A stretch of 64,000 bases of DNA from an uncultured Clostridia bacterium (GTDB lineage: Bacteria; Bacillota; Clostridia; Oscillospirales; Acutalibacteraceae): NCBI GenBank assembly GCA_945983355.1, contig CAMFSU010000039.1, forward strand, positions 1 through 64,000, given 5' to 3'. The notes below the pieces were generated by a model. It ran no database searches, was not told the DNA's origin, and worked only from the letters and a program-made list of their open reading frames with translations. Positions 7,416-14,700 of this stretch are shown in pieces. The stretch's first letter is position 1, and each line of letters starts with the position of its first letter. Made by a program: the position numbers and the translations under genes.

Positions 7416-7913
7416 TTATAATTTTGGAATTAGGGTTGAAAAATCAATATTCTTAGCCCCGACTGACCATTTGCCAACTTGCATCTGCTTTAACTGTTTT
7501 CCATCTCCAAAGCTAAGCAAATCAGTTCTACCAAAATTATTTAAAATTTTATTTAAACTTCCGAGACCTGATGAAGAAAGTAGAAATGCCTCGATGGGGT
7601 CGCATAATTTGCAATATGCCCAAAGTTGACCTAAATCGTGTAGATTAAGTTGGGTTTTCTTTGCTTCGATGAAAACGATGCTTGGTCTCTTGTTTTTGAT
7701 TACAATTCCGAGAACATCGATTTGGATATCAAGCCCAACTGTTTGTGGATAGTTGTCTAATACACCATATTTTTCAAGAAAAGTGTCAAGAGTCTGGGCA
7801 TGAGAATCCACCGTAATAATAGTTGCCCCCTTGTACTTGTCTTCCAAATAGGTTTGCAGCCAATACCGCATTGGTTCATATAGTTCGAATTCTTTTTGTA
7901 CATTACTCGCCAT
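7416..7913 (-). CDS. PD-(D/E)XK-fold nuclease, probable restriction subunit
   Basis: A 165-residue protein with a readable PD-(D/E)XK core: Asp66 in QIDVLGI, then a strand ending in Glu83 and Lys85 (VFIEAKK), followed by the helix TQLNLHDLGQLWAY whose Gln96 fits the conserved helix residue of many restriction-type nucleases. Its start lies inside the end of the preceding LAGIDADG-like gene (11-base overlap in another frame), which implies coupled translation and possibly a stable complex. It has no obvious DNA-recognition domain, so specificity may come from its partner. The nuclease activity is inferred from the motif. Confidence 0.75.
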   Translation of the reverse strand: MASNVQKEFELYEPMRYWLQTYLEDKYKGATIITVDSHAQTLDTFLEKYGVLDNYPQTVGLDIQIDVLGIVIKNKRPSIVFIEAKKTQLNLHDLGQLWAYCKLCDPIEAFLLSSSGLGSLNKILNNFGRTDLLSFGDGKQLKQMQVGKWSVGAKNIDFSTLIPKL

Positions 7914-8772
7914 AGCCCAAGAACCTCGCTAAATCTGTCCACGAATCAAAATGTCTGCCTCTGATTTCCTCAGGAAGAGATGCATCCGACTCACAAGGGT
8001 GGATTGGTTTGTTTCCTCTTCTAATGGTTTTCTCCCAATAGAATTTATGAGTGTCGCTTGCAAGTGAGTTCATCAACTCTTCACTGTATTTTTCGAGTGC
8101 ATCCTGCTTGTGTTTTATGTTAAATCCAATCACAAGAAATTCATTGGCATACACTTTGATTTGGTGCTCTTTTTTCCAGAAATAGGGTTTTCCTGCATTG
8201 TATTTGGCTAATTTGCCATCTCTGAAATTAGGATGACCAAAGTCTATGGTTTGAACTGGCACACCAACATCTTTAAGCATATTGGCGATATCGATAACCA
8301 TATACCAGTTTTGAGGTATCTCGATATAAACTCTATGTGCACCTTCTTGACCAAAAGCAAGGTTGCTTTTTCGTATGTACCCAGTAACATCAGCAATGCC
8401 TCGCAACAAAGCCCGTTTCTGGTCTGTTGTAATAGTGAAGAGTTCTGGACTCATTCTCATAGTGGAGTGGTGCCGTCCGCCACCTATTAATCGCAAAAGT
8501 TCTCTCATCACATACTCATCATTAGACTTTGTGAAGGAAAGTTTTGTGGAGTGAGTGGTTTCCGTTACCATAAGATTATATCCTATTAACGGTTCAACGA
8601 TAGAACGAATATCTACAACACTCGCTTTAACATAGATGGCAACATCCTTAAAATCGTCTGTGTAAAGATTTTTGTAGGGTATGTCAATCACTACTGTGGT
8701 CGTAGTGTTGCCCCTTTGGATTTCTCCATTTCCCAATATCATTCCTATTAGGTAGGACATTTCTGCATTCAT
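7903..8772 (-). CDS. LAGIDADG-fold protein with degenerate active sites, possible specificity subunit
   Basis: 289 residues with two LAGIDADG-like helices: YLIGMILGNGEI at residues 7-18 and KRALLRGIADVTGYIRK at 119-135, as in single-chain homing endonucleases. The catalytic acid positions look lost (GDG is GNG in the first; the second D of DAD is T in DVTG), so it may bind DNA without cutting. The C-terminus (GRHFDSWTDLARFLGYGE) is outside that fold. It lies between a methyltransferase and a PD-(D/E)XK nuclease, which it overlaps, and is not inside an intron or intein. The reading as a recognition subunit is inference. Confidence 0.6.
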   Translation of the reverse strand: MNAEMSYLIGMILGNGEIQRGNTTTTVVIDIPYKNLYTDDFKDVAIYVKASVVDIRSIVEPLIGYNLMVTETTHSTKLSFTKSNDEYVMRELLRLIGGGRHHSTMRMSPELFTITTDQKRALLRGIADVTGYIRKSNLAFGQEGAHRVYIEIPQNWYMVIDIANMLKDVGVPVQTIDFGHPNFRDGKLAKYNAGKPYFWKKEHQIKVYANEFLVIGFNIKHKQDALEKYSEELMNSLASDTHKFYWEKTIRRGNKPIHPCESDASLPEEIRGRHFDSWTDLARFLGYGE

Positions 8773-8822
8773 TTTATCTTCTTCCTTTACAATGAATATC
8801 CGTGTTAATGGTGCTTAATGGG

Positions 8823-10934
8823 TTATTTTTCTCCCAAATCATCATAAATCTTATCGGCTATTGCTTTTGCCATAAGAGGTGGAACAGCATTACCGATTTG
8901 GGTGCGAATGTAGACCTTTGACCCGATAAACACAAATCTATCATCAAATGATTGAATTCGTGCCGCCTCTCTCGGTGTAATTGCCCTATGAAGATACGGG
9001 TGATTGTTTGTGCCATTGGATGAAGCATCAAATCGTGTATCTATCGTTGGCGATGCTATATCCCATTTTAGTCTGCCCCAAGTACCGCTGAATTGTTGGT
9101 TTCCTGTCAGTTCCTGCGGCAAAAATTCTTTTCCGCACTCTGGGGGAATCATCTGTAATTTTTTGATTGCTATTTCCGCATGGTTTGAAGCCTTATGATT
9201 ATATAACTTCGTACTTCCTTGCCTCATCATTCTTTGATATTCGCTTGTAGGTTCCGTAATATAATCTTGCTCAAAATCGCCTTCGCCAGAATTCAGATAA
9301 GACAAGTCAAAAATCGCATCTCTCACAGTAACAACCGTATCACAAGTAGGAATAGGAAGAGAGATTTCTCTGTGTTTGGAGCATATAAAGATAGCCCTTT
9401 GCCGTGTTTGCGGAACTCCAAAATCAGATGCGGTCAGTACACCATAGGACACGAAGTACCCCATTTGTTTAACCTTTTCAATAATTTGATTCTTAAACCA
9501 ACCAGCAGAAGTTGATAATAGTGCTTTTACATTTTCAATGACAAAAACCTCAGGTTGTAACTCGGCAACAATATTAAGGTATTCGTTAAACAAAAAGTTT
9601 CGTGGGTCATCAAGACCTAGTTTTTTTCCTTTGAGAGAAAAGCCCTGACAAGGTGGTCCACCTATAATCATATTGACAGCCTTTTCTTTGCTCAATTCAA
9701 TAATTCTTCTTCTAACGGCACAATCGGTAATGTCGCCAGACACCGTTTCGGTATTTGGCATATTGTATTTGAATGTTTCTAATGCCTTCTCGTTGAAATC
9801 CAAAGCAACTGCCGTTTTAAAATGCGGGTTCTTTTCCATTCCGTAGGACATTCCACCTGCCCCACTAAATAAATCAAGAATACGAAATTCTTCTATTTTA
9901 GGTGTGTTCAGTTTTTTGTTTTTAATCAAAATTCTTTTAAACACCTCTTTACCATTTATTGTGGGCTTGAACAAATCGTATTCATTATCCGAACCATGAT
10001 TCGCCTCGCCAACAATTTCAAATTGTTCGCTATTATATCTGTTAACGATAGTAATAGGAACTGCCATTATTCCTGCATAGTCACAAGGAATATCATTTAT
10101 TGTCTTAATATGAATGGCATCATAATTGTCATACTTTGGATGCTCTTTCGGGTCATATTTCTTTGTCAAAGGCAATTCAATGTGTCGTCTATCGTTATCA
10201 AGATTTGTTAGCCACATCGCATTCCCTAAACTTCTCCATTTTTGTCCTGATTCATCTACCCAATATCGAGTTGAACGAGGCTCAGATGACTGGGGTACAC
10301 GGAATTTCATTTCCCCAAATTGATATCCAGTCCATACTTCATTATTTTGGAGAAGAGGAAAAATTTCTTTATAGGTAAGTGCATTTTGATTTCCTATCAA
10401 AAGAAAATTTTTCTTATATTTCATTATTTCAGAAACGATTTCTTTAAATAGCGAAAAAGGAGGGTTGGTAACCACTATATCTGCTTCTTTAAGATATCTA
10501 ATGCATTCAGGGCTTCTGAAATCTCCGTCCCCTTTAAGTCGTTTGATAATCCTATTTTGTTGCAAAAACAGTGTAACATATTCATCGGATAATTCCACAT
10601 TTCCATCACACACATAGGTCACATCGAGCACATATCCATTTTCGGGACACAGCGGTTTACTTTCATCATCAAACAAATTAATTTGAGTTGCAATTACTTT
10701 TGATGACTTATAGGATGTGCAGATTAATCTTTGTAGACCAAGAGAATTGAAATTTCTTAAAAAGAACCTACAAAAATTAGATTCAAAAGGGTCGTCACAA
10801 TTACACAACACAGTCTTACCCTTAAACTGTTCCTTATAATGCAAGACCTCTTTTTCAATAGTTTCATAGGTGGTATAGAATTCATCGTCCTTCGCCTTTT
10901 TGGCGGCTTGAAGATTAGTATTTTTGTTGCCCAT
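8823..10934 (-). CDS. Fused DNA methyltransferase: EcoRI-type adenine plus C5-cytosine domains
   Basis: About 703 residues in two methyltransferase halves. Residues 1-340 resemble the EcoRI adenine-methylase family: GNKNTNLQAAKKAKDDEFYTT start, NPPF catalytic motif near 157-160 and the WLTNLDNDRR segment. Residues 350-703 form a complete Dcm-type enzyme: DLFSGAGG (motif I, ~354), GGPPCQGFS with the catalytic Cys (IV, ~425), ENV (VI), QTRQR (VIII), RAITPREAARIQSF (IX) and QIGNAVPP (X). It would place both N6-methyladenine and 5-methylcytosine marks. The ATG at 10934 lies after AAAGG; an ATG six codons earlier has no site. It is the first large gene of the cassette and is expected to protect self DNA. 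Confidence 0.9.
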   Translation of the reverse strand: MGNKNTNLQAAKKAKDDEFYTTYETIEKEVLHYKEQFKGKTVLCNCDDPFESNFCRFFLRNFNSLGLQRLICTSYKSSKVIATQINLFDDESKPLCPENGYVLDVTYVCDGNVELSDEYVTLFLQQNRIIKRLKGDGDFRSPECIRYLKEADIVVTNPPFSLFKEIVSEIMKYKKNFLLIGNQNALTYKEIFPLLQNNEVWTGYQFGEMKFRVPQSSEPRSTRYWVDESGQKWRSLGNAMWLTNLDNDRRHIELPLTKKYDPKEHPKYDNYDAIHIKTINDIPCDYAGIMAVPITIVNRYNSEQFEIVGEANHGSDNEYDLFKPTINGKEVFKRILIKNKKLNTPKIEEFRILDLFSGAGGMSYGMEKNPHFKTAVALDFNEKALETFKYNMPNTETVSGDITDCAVRRRIIELSKEKAVNMIIGGPPCQGFSLKGKKLGLDDPRNFLFNEYLNIVAELQPEVFVIENVKALLSTSAGWFKNQIIEKVKQMGYFVSYGVLTASDFGVPQTRQRAIFICSKHREISLPIPTCDTVVTVRDAIFDLSYLNSGEGDFEQDYITEPTSEYQRMMRQGSTKLYNHKASNHAEIAIKKLQMIPPECGKEFLPQELTGNQQFSGTWGRLKWDIASPTIDTRFDASSNGTNNHPYLHRAITPREAARIQSFDDRFVFIGSKVYIRTQIGNAVPPLMAKAIADKIYDDLGEK

Positions 10935-11020
10935 AATAATAGCCTTTCTCATACAAAATTCGTAAGAATATCTTATTCTCCATCATCAGCATACAAAAAA
11001 CAATGTCCCATAAAACGGAC

Positions 11021-11227
11021 TTATGCATCAACACTCTCACAAATGTCGCAGAGGTCAACTTCAAGCCTCTCGCAAATGTCCAAAAGGGTAGTAAGAGACA
11101 CGGGCTCGTCTTTATTCAACTTGGTAGCGGTGGCGGTTGAATAGTTGCACATCTTACGGAGTTCCGCCTTGCTAATCTTACGGTCGATAAGGATTTTGAA
11201 AAGTTTTGCATACGAAATAGCTTTCAT
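11021..11227 (-). CDS. Small Cro/C1-type HTH regulator
   Basis: 68 residues, essentially one helix-turn-helix domain of the Cro/C1 (HTH_26) type: YAKLFKILIDRKISKAELRK, then the recognition region NYSTATATKLNKDEPVSLTTLLDICERLEVDLCDI. AGAGGTG gives a clear start. It precedes the methyltransferase by 86 bases on the same strand and its promoter contains palindromes, so it probably controls itself and the cassette in the manner of a restriction-modification controller protein. Confidence 0.85.
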   Translation of the reverse strand: MKAISYAKLFKILIDRKISKAELRKMCNYSTATATKLNKDEPVSLTTLLDICERLEVDLCDICESVDA

Positions 11228-11240
11228 AATTTTTCACCTC

Positions 11241-11286
11241 TTGGTATGATTAATGCCATTATACCATTTTTTATGGCATTTATCAA
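11241..11286 (-). promoter_or_regulatory. Promoter and palindromic operator of the methyltransferase/nuclease cassette
   Basis: Minus strand: -35 TTGATA, 17-bp spacer, -10 TATAAT. The -10 and spacer are spanned by the inverted repeat AATGCCAT / ATGGCATT (11252-11280), and a second pair TGGTAT / ATACCA overlaps the start-proximal side. Palindromes over the core promoter suggest autorepression by the small HTH protein encoded immediately downstream. Confidence 0.7.
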
Positions 11287-11536
11287 CCGTTTTCGAGAAA
11301 ATGTCGAGAAAAAGTTCGATTTTCGCTTTTTCTTGATTCCCGATAGATGTTATTTTATAATTAAATCGTCCTCCGAAAAAGTGGATATATATGGATATGA
11401 AACAGTAACTCTTGCCAGTGCAGGTTTTGCTGTTTCTTTTTTGTGCCGTTTTCAACTTTAAAAGTTCAAATCAAGTGGTTTTTACACCAACTCTTTCATC
11501 AGAATGATATTTGCAGCGATTTTATCTTTAAAAGTC
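11287..11536. other. Intergenic spacer with palindrome copy 1
   Basis: No gene is supported. It contains one full TTTTCAACTTTAAAAGTTCAAA palindrome at 11449-11470 and a partial one (ATCTTTAAAAGTCAAAA) near 11524-11540. Confidence 0.5.
11449..11470. repeat. Dispersed palindrome TTCAACTTTAAAAGTTCAAA, copy 1
   Basis: First of several copies in the element's intergenic DNA. Others are at 11614-11636, 13895-13918, 13967-13990 and 14157-14177, with a partial copy at 11524-11540. All have a central CTTTAAAAGTT-like core. Confidence 0.65.
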
Positions 11537-11683
11537 AAAAATCAATAGAAATTTTGCTCGCCGCCCCACGGAATTCCGCCACCAGAGCGAAAAGCTCTTA
11601 AAAAAATAGACCATTTTCAACTTTAAAAGTTCAAAATGGTCATTTTTATTATTTTGCGAATAAATTACATTCTATTGATTTTT
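11537..11683. repeat. 147-bp segment bounded by a perfect 14-bp inverted repeat
   Basis: AAAAATCAATAGAA at 11537 and its exact complement at 11670-11683 enclose a GAGC-GAAAA-GCTC hairpin and a palindrome copy. It could be a miniature transposable element remnant or a structured RNA end. It abuts the stop codon of the next gene. Confidence 0.5.
11609..11646. terminator. Bidirectional terminator built on palindrome copy 3
   Basis: GACCATTTTCAACTTT pairs with AAAGTTCAAAATGGTC with one mismatch. On the minus strand it is followed by a run of T, placing a terminator ~40 bp after the minus-strand hypothetical gene; the plus side is also T-rich. Confidence 0.65.
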
Positions 11684-12177
11684 TATTGCAGCTCAACGGC
11701 GGCTCCCATCAGGAAGACAGTATATAAAATAGTCAATACCATTTGAATGCTGTTGGTATTGATATCAAGTTGATAGGTAAGACACGGGCGAAGAAGTACC
11801 TTCTGCTTTTCTTTTAATTCTCCGAACCCACCGACCGATAGTGCCGACATAGTTGTTTGCAGTAATTCATCCATATCGTGCCCCATATTCATATTCAATA
11901 TATCCTCGATACGAGTGATATAGTGTATGTCGTCTGGGTCTGAATGCTCTAATAGAATTCTCGTGAGTTTTCCTGCAAGAAAGCATTCGCATATCATTCT
12001 ACCGCCGTTACTCATTTCAGGTCTATCACAATTATAGGCATAAAGCATTCTTTTCTGTGTATAAAAGTCTGCGAAGCTTTGCAATGTGGGGTTCTCAAAG
12101 GTCTGTTGGTCGGTTAGTCCCATCTCCTCAAAAAAATATTTTTTTAACTGCTCAAAATAGTCGTTATTTTTCCCCAT
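11683..12177 (-). CDS. Hypothetical protein (164 aa)
   Basis: Not recognised. The sequence is soluble and mainly helical until a hydrophobic tail (IQMVLTILYTVFLMGAAVEL) that could be a membrane or packing helix. Three cysteines occur, two of them in MICECFL. It has its own promoter, with -35 TTGTAC and -10 TAAAAT on the minus strand, is transcribed away from the replication gene, and ends at a terminator hairpin. No ribosome site better than AAAGAGG before the ATG is visible. Confidence 0.55.
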   Translation of the reverse strand: MGKNNDYFEQLKKYFFEEMGLTDQQTFENPTLQSFADFYTQKRMLYAYNCDRPEMSNGGRMICECFLAGKLTRILLEHSDPDDIHYITRIEDILNMNMGHDMDELLQTTMSALSVGGFGELKEKQKVLLRPCLTYQLDINTNSIQMVLTILYTVFLMGAAVELQ

Positions 12178-12214
12178 TTTTTATACCTCTTTTTTCTGTT
12201 GATTTTGGGTACTT

Positions 12215-12243
12215 ATTTTAGCGTACTTTGACGGTAAGTACAA
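12215..12243 (-). promoter_or_regulatory. Promoter of the 164-residue hypothetical gene
   Basis: Minus strand -35 TTGTAC, 17-bp spacer, -10 TAAAAT. The region has several GTAC-containing repeats. Confidence 0.55.
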
Positions 12244-12638
12244 GGCCGTTTTGTATTCTCGGATAAGTAGGTCGTCGGTTGGCTAAAAAACGATTAAAAA
12301 TTTTATATATTTTTTGAGACGAATTAAAAATTTTTACAAACGATGTTGGATTAAAATGCTATCGTTTTGACCTGTTTTGAGTATGTTATGGTATTATTCT
12401 CGGATAAGAGAGCTTAAGGAGGCAAACGATTTTGAAATCGTCCGAAAACAAAAGTGTATTTTTTTAATTACCATGTTTGAGTAACATTTTTGGAATTTCG
12501 CATTTTTGGCAGGCGGCAATGATTGAGAAATATGAGAGAAAAGATATGTCTTGGTATAGGTATAAATATGGTCATTAAGACACATATTTTGACACAGTAC
12601 AAAACACATATATGGGCAATTTGGGTGCCGCACAGGTA
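12244..12638. other. AT-rich region with repeats upstream of the replication gene (possible origin)
   Basis: No gene is supported. It holds a 14-bp direct repeat, TATTCTCGGATAAG, at 12254 and 12395; near-repeats CGATTAAAAATTTTATA and CGAATTAAAAATTTTTA between them; and a palindrome ACGATTTTGAAATCGT at 12427. Position next to a replication initiator gene fits an origin, but no nick site could be assigned. Confidence 0.4.
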
Positions 12639-12667
12639 TTGACAAAATTTAATTTATGTCTTACACT
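12639..12667 (+). promoter_or_regulatory. Promoter of the replication gene
   Basis: -35 TTGACA, 17-bp spacer, -10 TACACT, about 30 bp before the start codon. Confidence 0.75.
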
Positions 12668-12699
12668 TTATCACTTTTAATTTAAAGGAGGTGATAAAT

Positions 12700-13701
12700 A
12701 TGTTAGATAGCATCAGAGTGTCAGTGCCTATAAAAATCGAACCCAGCGACTACACAATAGACTGGGAGGCGGGCATAGATGAAGGTGTGCCTTATATCGA
12801 TAAACTCGTCAGACTGCCAAATGGTGCAACCGTGTATATGAAATATCGATACACACAGTTGTTGACCTTGTATTTCTCGGCATCAAAGGTTCAGAACGGA
12901 AGCAATGCGATTGCATACGATTTTGAACGACGGAACGTCGTGAAAAATGCCATACTAAAACTGCTCGAAGATGAACTTGGTATCACACATCTCAAACTCA
13001 CGGACTTTCTCGTCTGCCGTTTAGACCTGAACCGTGATTTTGTTTATGAAAAAGAAAAAACCGCAACCGAAGTTGCGGAGTTCTCGAACAAGATTTTGCC
13101 GTTGGGCTATGAAAATAGAAAAGACTACGACACAGGATTAACTTCTCAGACACGAAAAGGTAGAGGGCTTCGTGTTTACCGCAAAGATAAAGATAAAAGA
13201 AATCCCGCATCAGAACCGACAGTTCGGTTCGAGTTTCAGTTAGACAAAAAATCAGTTACTCGTTTTTTCGGTCACCGACCAACCCTCAACGAAGTTTTAT
13301 CTAATCAAGTTTCGATAGAAAAGGTCTGGAACAAAGCGATTTCAAGATATGCCCTTGACAAGGCAATCCTTACTGCCGCCGAACTCCAAAAGGTTTCGCT
13401 ATCAAACCTTACCCCTATGCAACAAAGCACCCTGCATCAAATGAATTATGCTCCTTGTTTTAGCGATAAGAAGCAGAGGACCAGACAACTTGCAGTAATC
13501 CGCAAGTTGAAGGAAATGGAAATATGCCCATATTCCTGCGAGGTTCCAATTGATTTAAGATTAAGTGTTTGCAGCACGATAATGAAAATACGAAGAAAGA
13601 AGATATTAACCAATGAAAGAAGCAAACATATTTTATTGTCAGAAGTTATATTACGAGATACCAACTGTAAAGTCAAGAAATGGTATCTCGATAGTTCCTA
13701 A
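12700..13701 (+). CDS. Replication initiator-like protein (gpII/X or Rep_trans type)
   Basis: 333 residues resembling rolling-circle replication proteins of the phage gene II/X type: the beta-strand RLDLNRDF, a long KILPLGYENRK helix-strand, LRVYRKDK, and VRFEFQLDKKSVTRFF near the middle. Such proteins nick one strand at an origin; relatives (MobT/Rep_trans) also act as relaxases in mobilizable elements. The ATG at 12700 is chosen because AAGGAGGTGAT ends four bases before it. An upstream GTG in the same frame is part of that site. The catalytic tyrosine cannot be assigned with certainty. It lies between the AT-rich spacer and the xis-int block. Confidence 0.65.
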   Translation: MLDSIRVSVPIKIEPSDYTIDWEAGIDEGVPYIDKLVRLPNGATVYMKYRYTQLLTLYFSASKVQNGSNAIAYDFERRNVVKNAILKLLEDELGITHLKLTDFLVCRLDLNRDFVYEKEKTATEVAEFSNKILPLGYENRKDYDTGLTSQTRKGRGLRVYRKDKDKRNPASEPTVRFEFQLDKKSVTRFFGHRPTLNEVLSNQVSIEKVWNKAISRYALDKAILTAAELQKVSLSNLTPMQQSTLHQMNYAPCFSDKKQRTRQLAVIRKLKEMEICPYSCEVPIDLRLSVCSTIMKIRRKKILTNERSKHILLSEVILRDTNCKVKKWYLDSS

Positions 13702-13937
13702 ACTCTATAACATACACTCACTTCGTTTTACGGATTACAAACGAAGGGGTCATATTTTACTCAAACCGAGGCTATTTTCTTCCAAATCTTTTACTTTTTC
13801 AAAGAAATGGAATGATGATAGTCTGCTTTGCTATACCCATTATTAAAAAATCTAATCCGTCATCGCTCACTTAATTCGAAGAAAATTTTATCGCTTTTTG
13901 AATTTTAAAAGTTCAAATTTAATACCGTTTTCAAAAA

Positions 13938-13962
13938 CACCTTATAAAAGGTGCTTTTTTTA
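13938..13962 (+). terminator. Short terminator after the replication gene
   Basis: A 6-bp stem CACCTT / AAGGTG with a tight loop, followed by CTTTTTTT. Confidence 0.55.
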
Positions 13963-13966
13963 TATG

Positions 13967-13990
13967 TTTTTCAACTTTAAAAGTTCAAAA
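13967..13990. repeat. Dispersed palindrome, copy 5
   Basis: TTTTCAACTTTAAAAGTTCA-type copy between the short terminator and the xis-int leader. Confidence 0.6.
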
Positions 13991-14236
13991 GTGCCGTTTT
14001 TTCATTTTTGTATTTTTGGTATCTATTTTTTTCTCGATGTTTTTCCTCGAAAAAAATTTTTTCGTCAAGTTGCACGAAATTTAATATGCAAATTGCACTG
14101 AAATAGCCATAAAATTTCCAACCCAATAAATTCACATTTTCAAATTTTTGGGCATTCTGAACTTTAAAAATTCAAAAGGGCTATTTTTTTGATTTTTTGC
14201 CATTTTTGCCTGATTTTATGCGGGTTTTCGGGGGTA

Positions 14237-14265
14237 TTGACTTCCGAAAAATTATCGCTTATACT
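14237..14265 (+). promoter_or_regulatory. Promoter of the xis-int leader
   Basis: -35 TTGACT, 17-bp spacer, -10 TATACT. The predicted start is near 14272. Confidence 0.75.
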
Positions 14266-14271
14266 ATCGTC

Positions 14272-14452
14272 ACAGCAACATCAAAGCCACTGTGGACAAG
14301 AAAGAATAATAACGATTGATGAGGAAAGTTGCCTATGCAAAATTGAAGACCGAATACTGAAAAAACCAACGGCATTATTATACCAATATTGTCTTTATAT
14401 CAGCATCCGTATCTCTTTTTTGCATAGAAAGAGGTGCGGATGTTTTGTTTTA
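14272..14452 (+). ncRNA. Putative attenuated leader RNA upstream of xis-int
   Basis: About 180 nt from the promoter to a two-part hairpin, CATCCG / CGGATG enclosing CTCTTT / AAAGAG, followed by a T-rich tract (14403-14452). Transcription into xis and int would need read-through. No known riboswitch class was recognised. The layout parallels the left-end leader RNA. Confidence 0.5.
14403..14452 (+). terminator. Leader terminator upstream of xis-int
   Basis: The stem is CATCCG / CGGATG with an inner CTCTTT / AAAGAG and then TTTTGTTTTAT. It lies inside the leader, before any recognisable gene, as expected of an attenuator. Confidence 0.65.
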
Positions 14453-14501
14453 TACAAGTGGCTTGACCCACCTACCCTCAAACCGAAAGGAGGTTATACC
14501 A

Positions 14502-14543
14502 ATGAGCAAAGTGAAACACTTGCACTGGTTGATACGAAGATAA
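14502..14543 (+). CDS. Putative leader peptide MSKVKHLHWLIRR (13 aa)
   Basis: An ATG seven bases after a full AAAGGAGG site opens a 13-codon frame, followed by stem-forming CCGACC/GGTCGG repeats and then xis. The strong site on so short a frame, in the leader of the recombination genes, suggests regulatory translation. It could also be chance. It is basic and contains His, Trp and Arg codons. Confidence 0.4.
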   Translation: MSKVKHLHWLIRR

Positions 14544-14544
14544 G

Positions 14545-14692
14545 TACCGACCTACAAACCAACCCATCCATAACAGAAAGTTTATGGATAATTCCAAGCA
14601 TTTTTAAACAACAATGGTTTTACAATCTGAAAATATAGACATTGAACATACATACCGACTTATTTGCAGTATTCGCAGGTCGGTCGGTAGGT
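14545..14692. repeat. ACCTACCGACC-type repeats before xis
   Basis: TACCGACCTACAAACC at 14545, CATACCGACT at 14651 and the complementary AGGTCGGTCGGTAGGT at 14677; the last two can pair into a hairpin. The same motif is found in the left leader RNA at 4126-4150, linking both ends of the element. Confidence 0.55.
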
Positions 14693-14700
14693 GAAAATGA

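Larger units (their letters stand above)
13702..14236 (+). other. AT-rich spacer downstream of the replication gene
   Basis: No gene is supported. It contains three palindrome copies (13895-13918, 13967-13990, 14157-14177), a short terminator-like hairpin CACCTT-ATA-AAAGGTG followed by T7 at 13938-13961, and TCGA-rich stretches near 14035-14065. It could hold a single-strand origin or regulatory RNA, but nothing identifies one. Confidence 0.45.

Noticed and set aside
7903-8772. Active homing endonuclease reading of the LAGIDADG-like protein
   Set aside because: Both motif acids look replaced and the gene is not inside an intron, intein or interrupted host gene. A DNA-binding role within the cassette fits better.
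13613-13846. 77-codon frame overlapping the end of the replication gene
   Set aside because: Different frame, no ribosome site and low-complexity AT-rich coding; treated as noncoding.
14189-14638. 149-codon open frame in the xis-int leader
   Set aside because: It crosses the promoter, terminator hairpin and leader peptide site, has no ribosome site and shows no protein-like composition.
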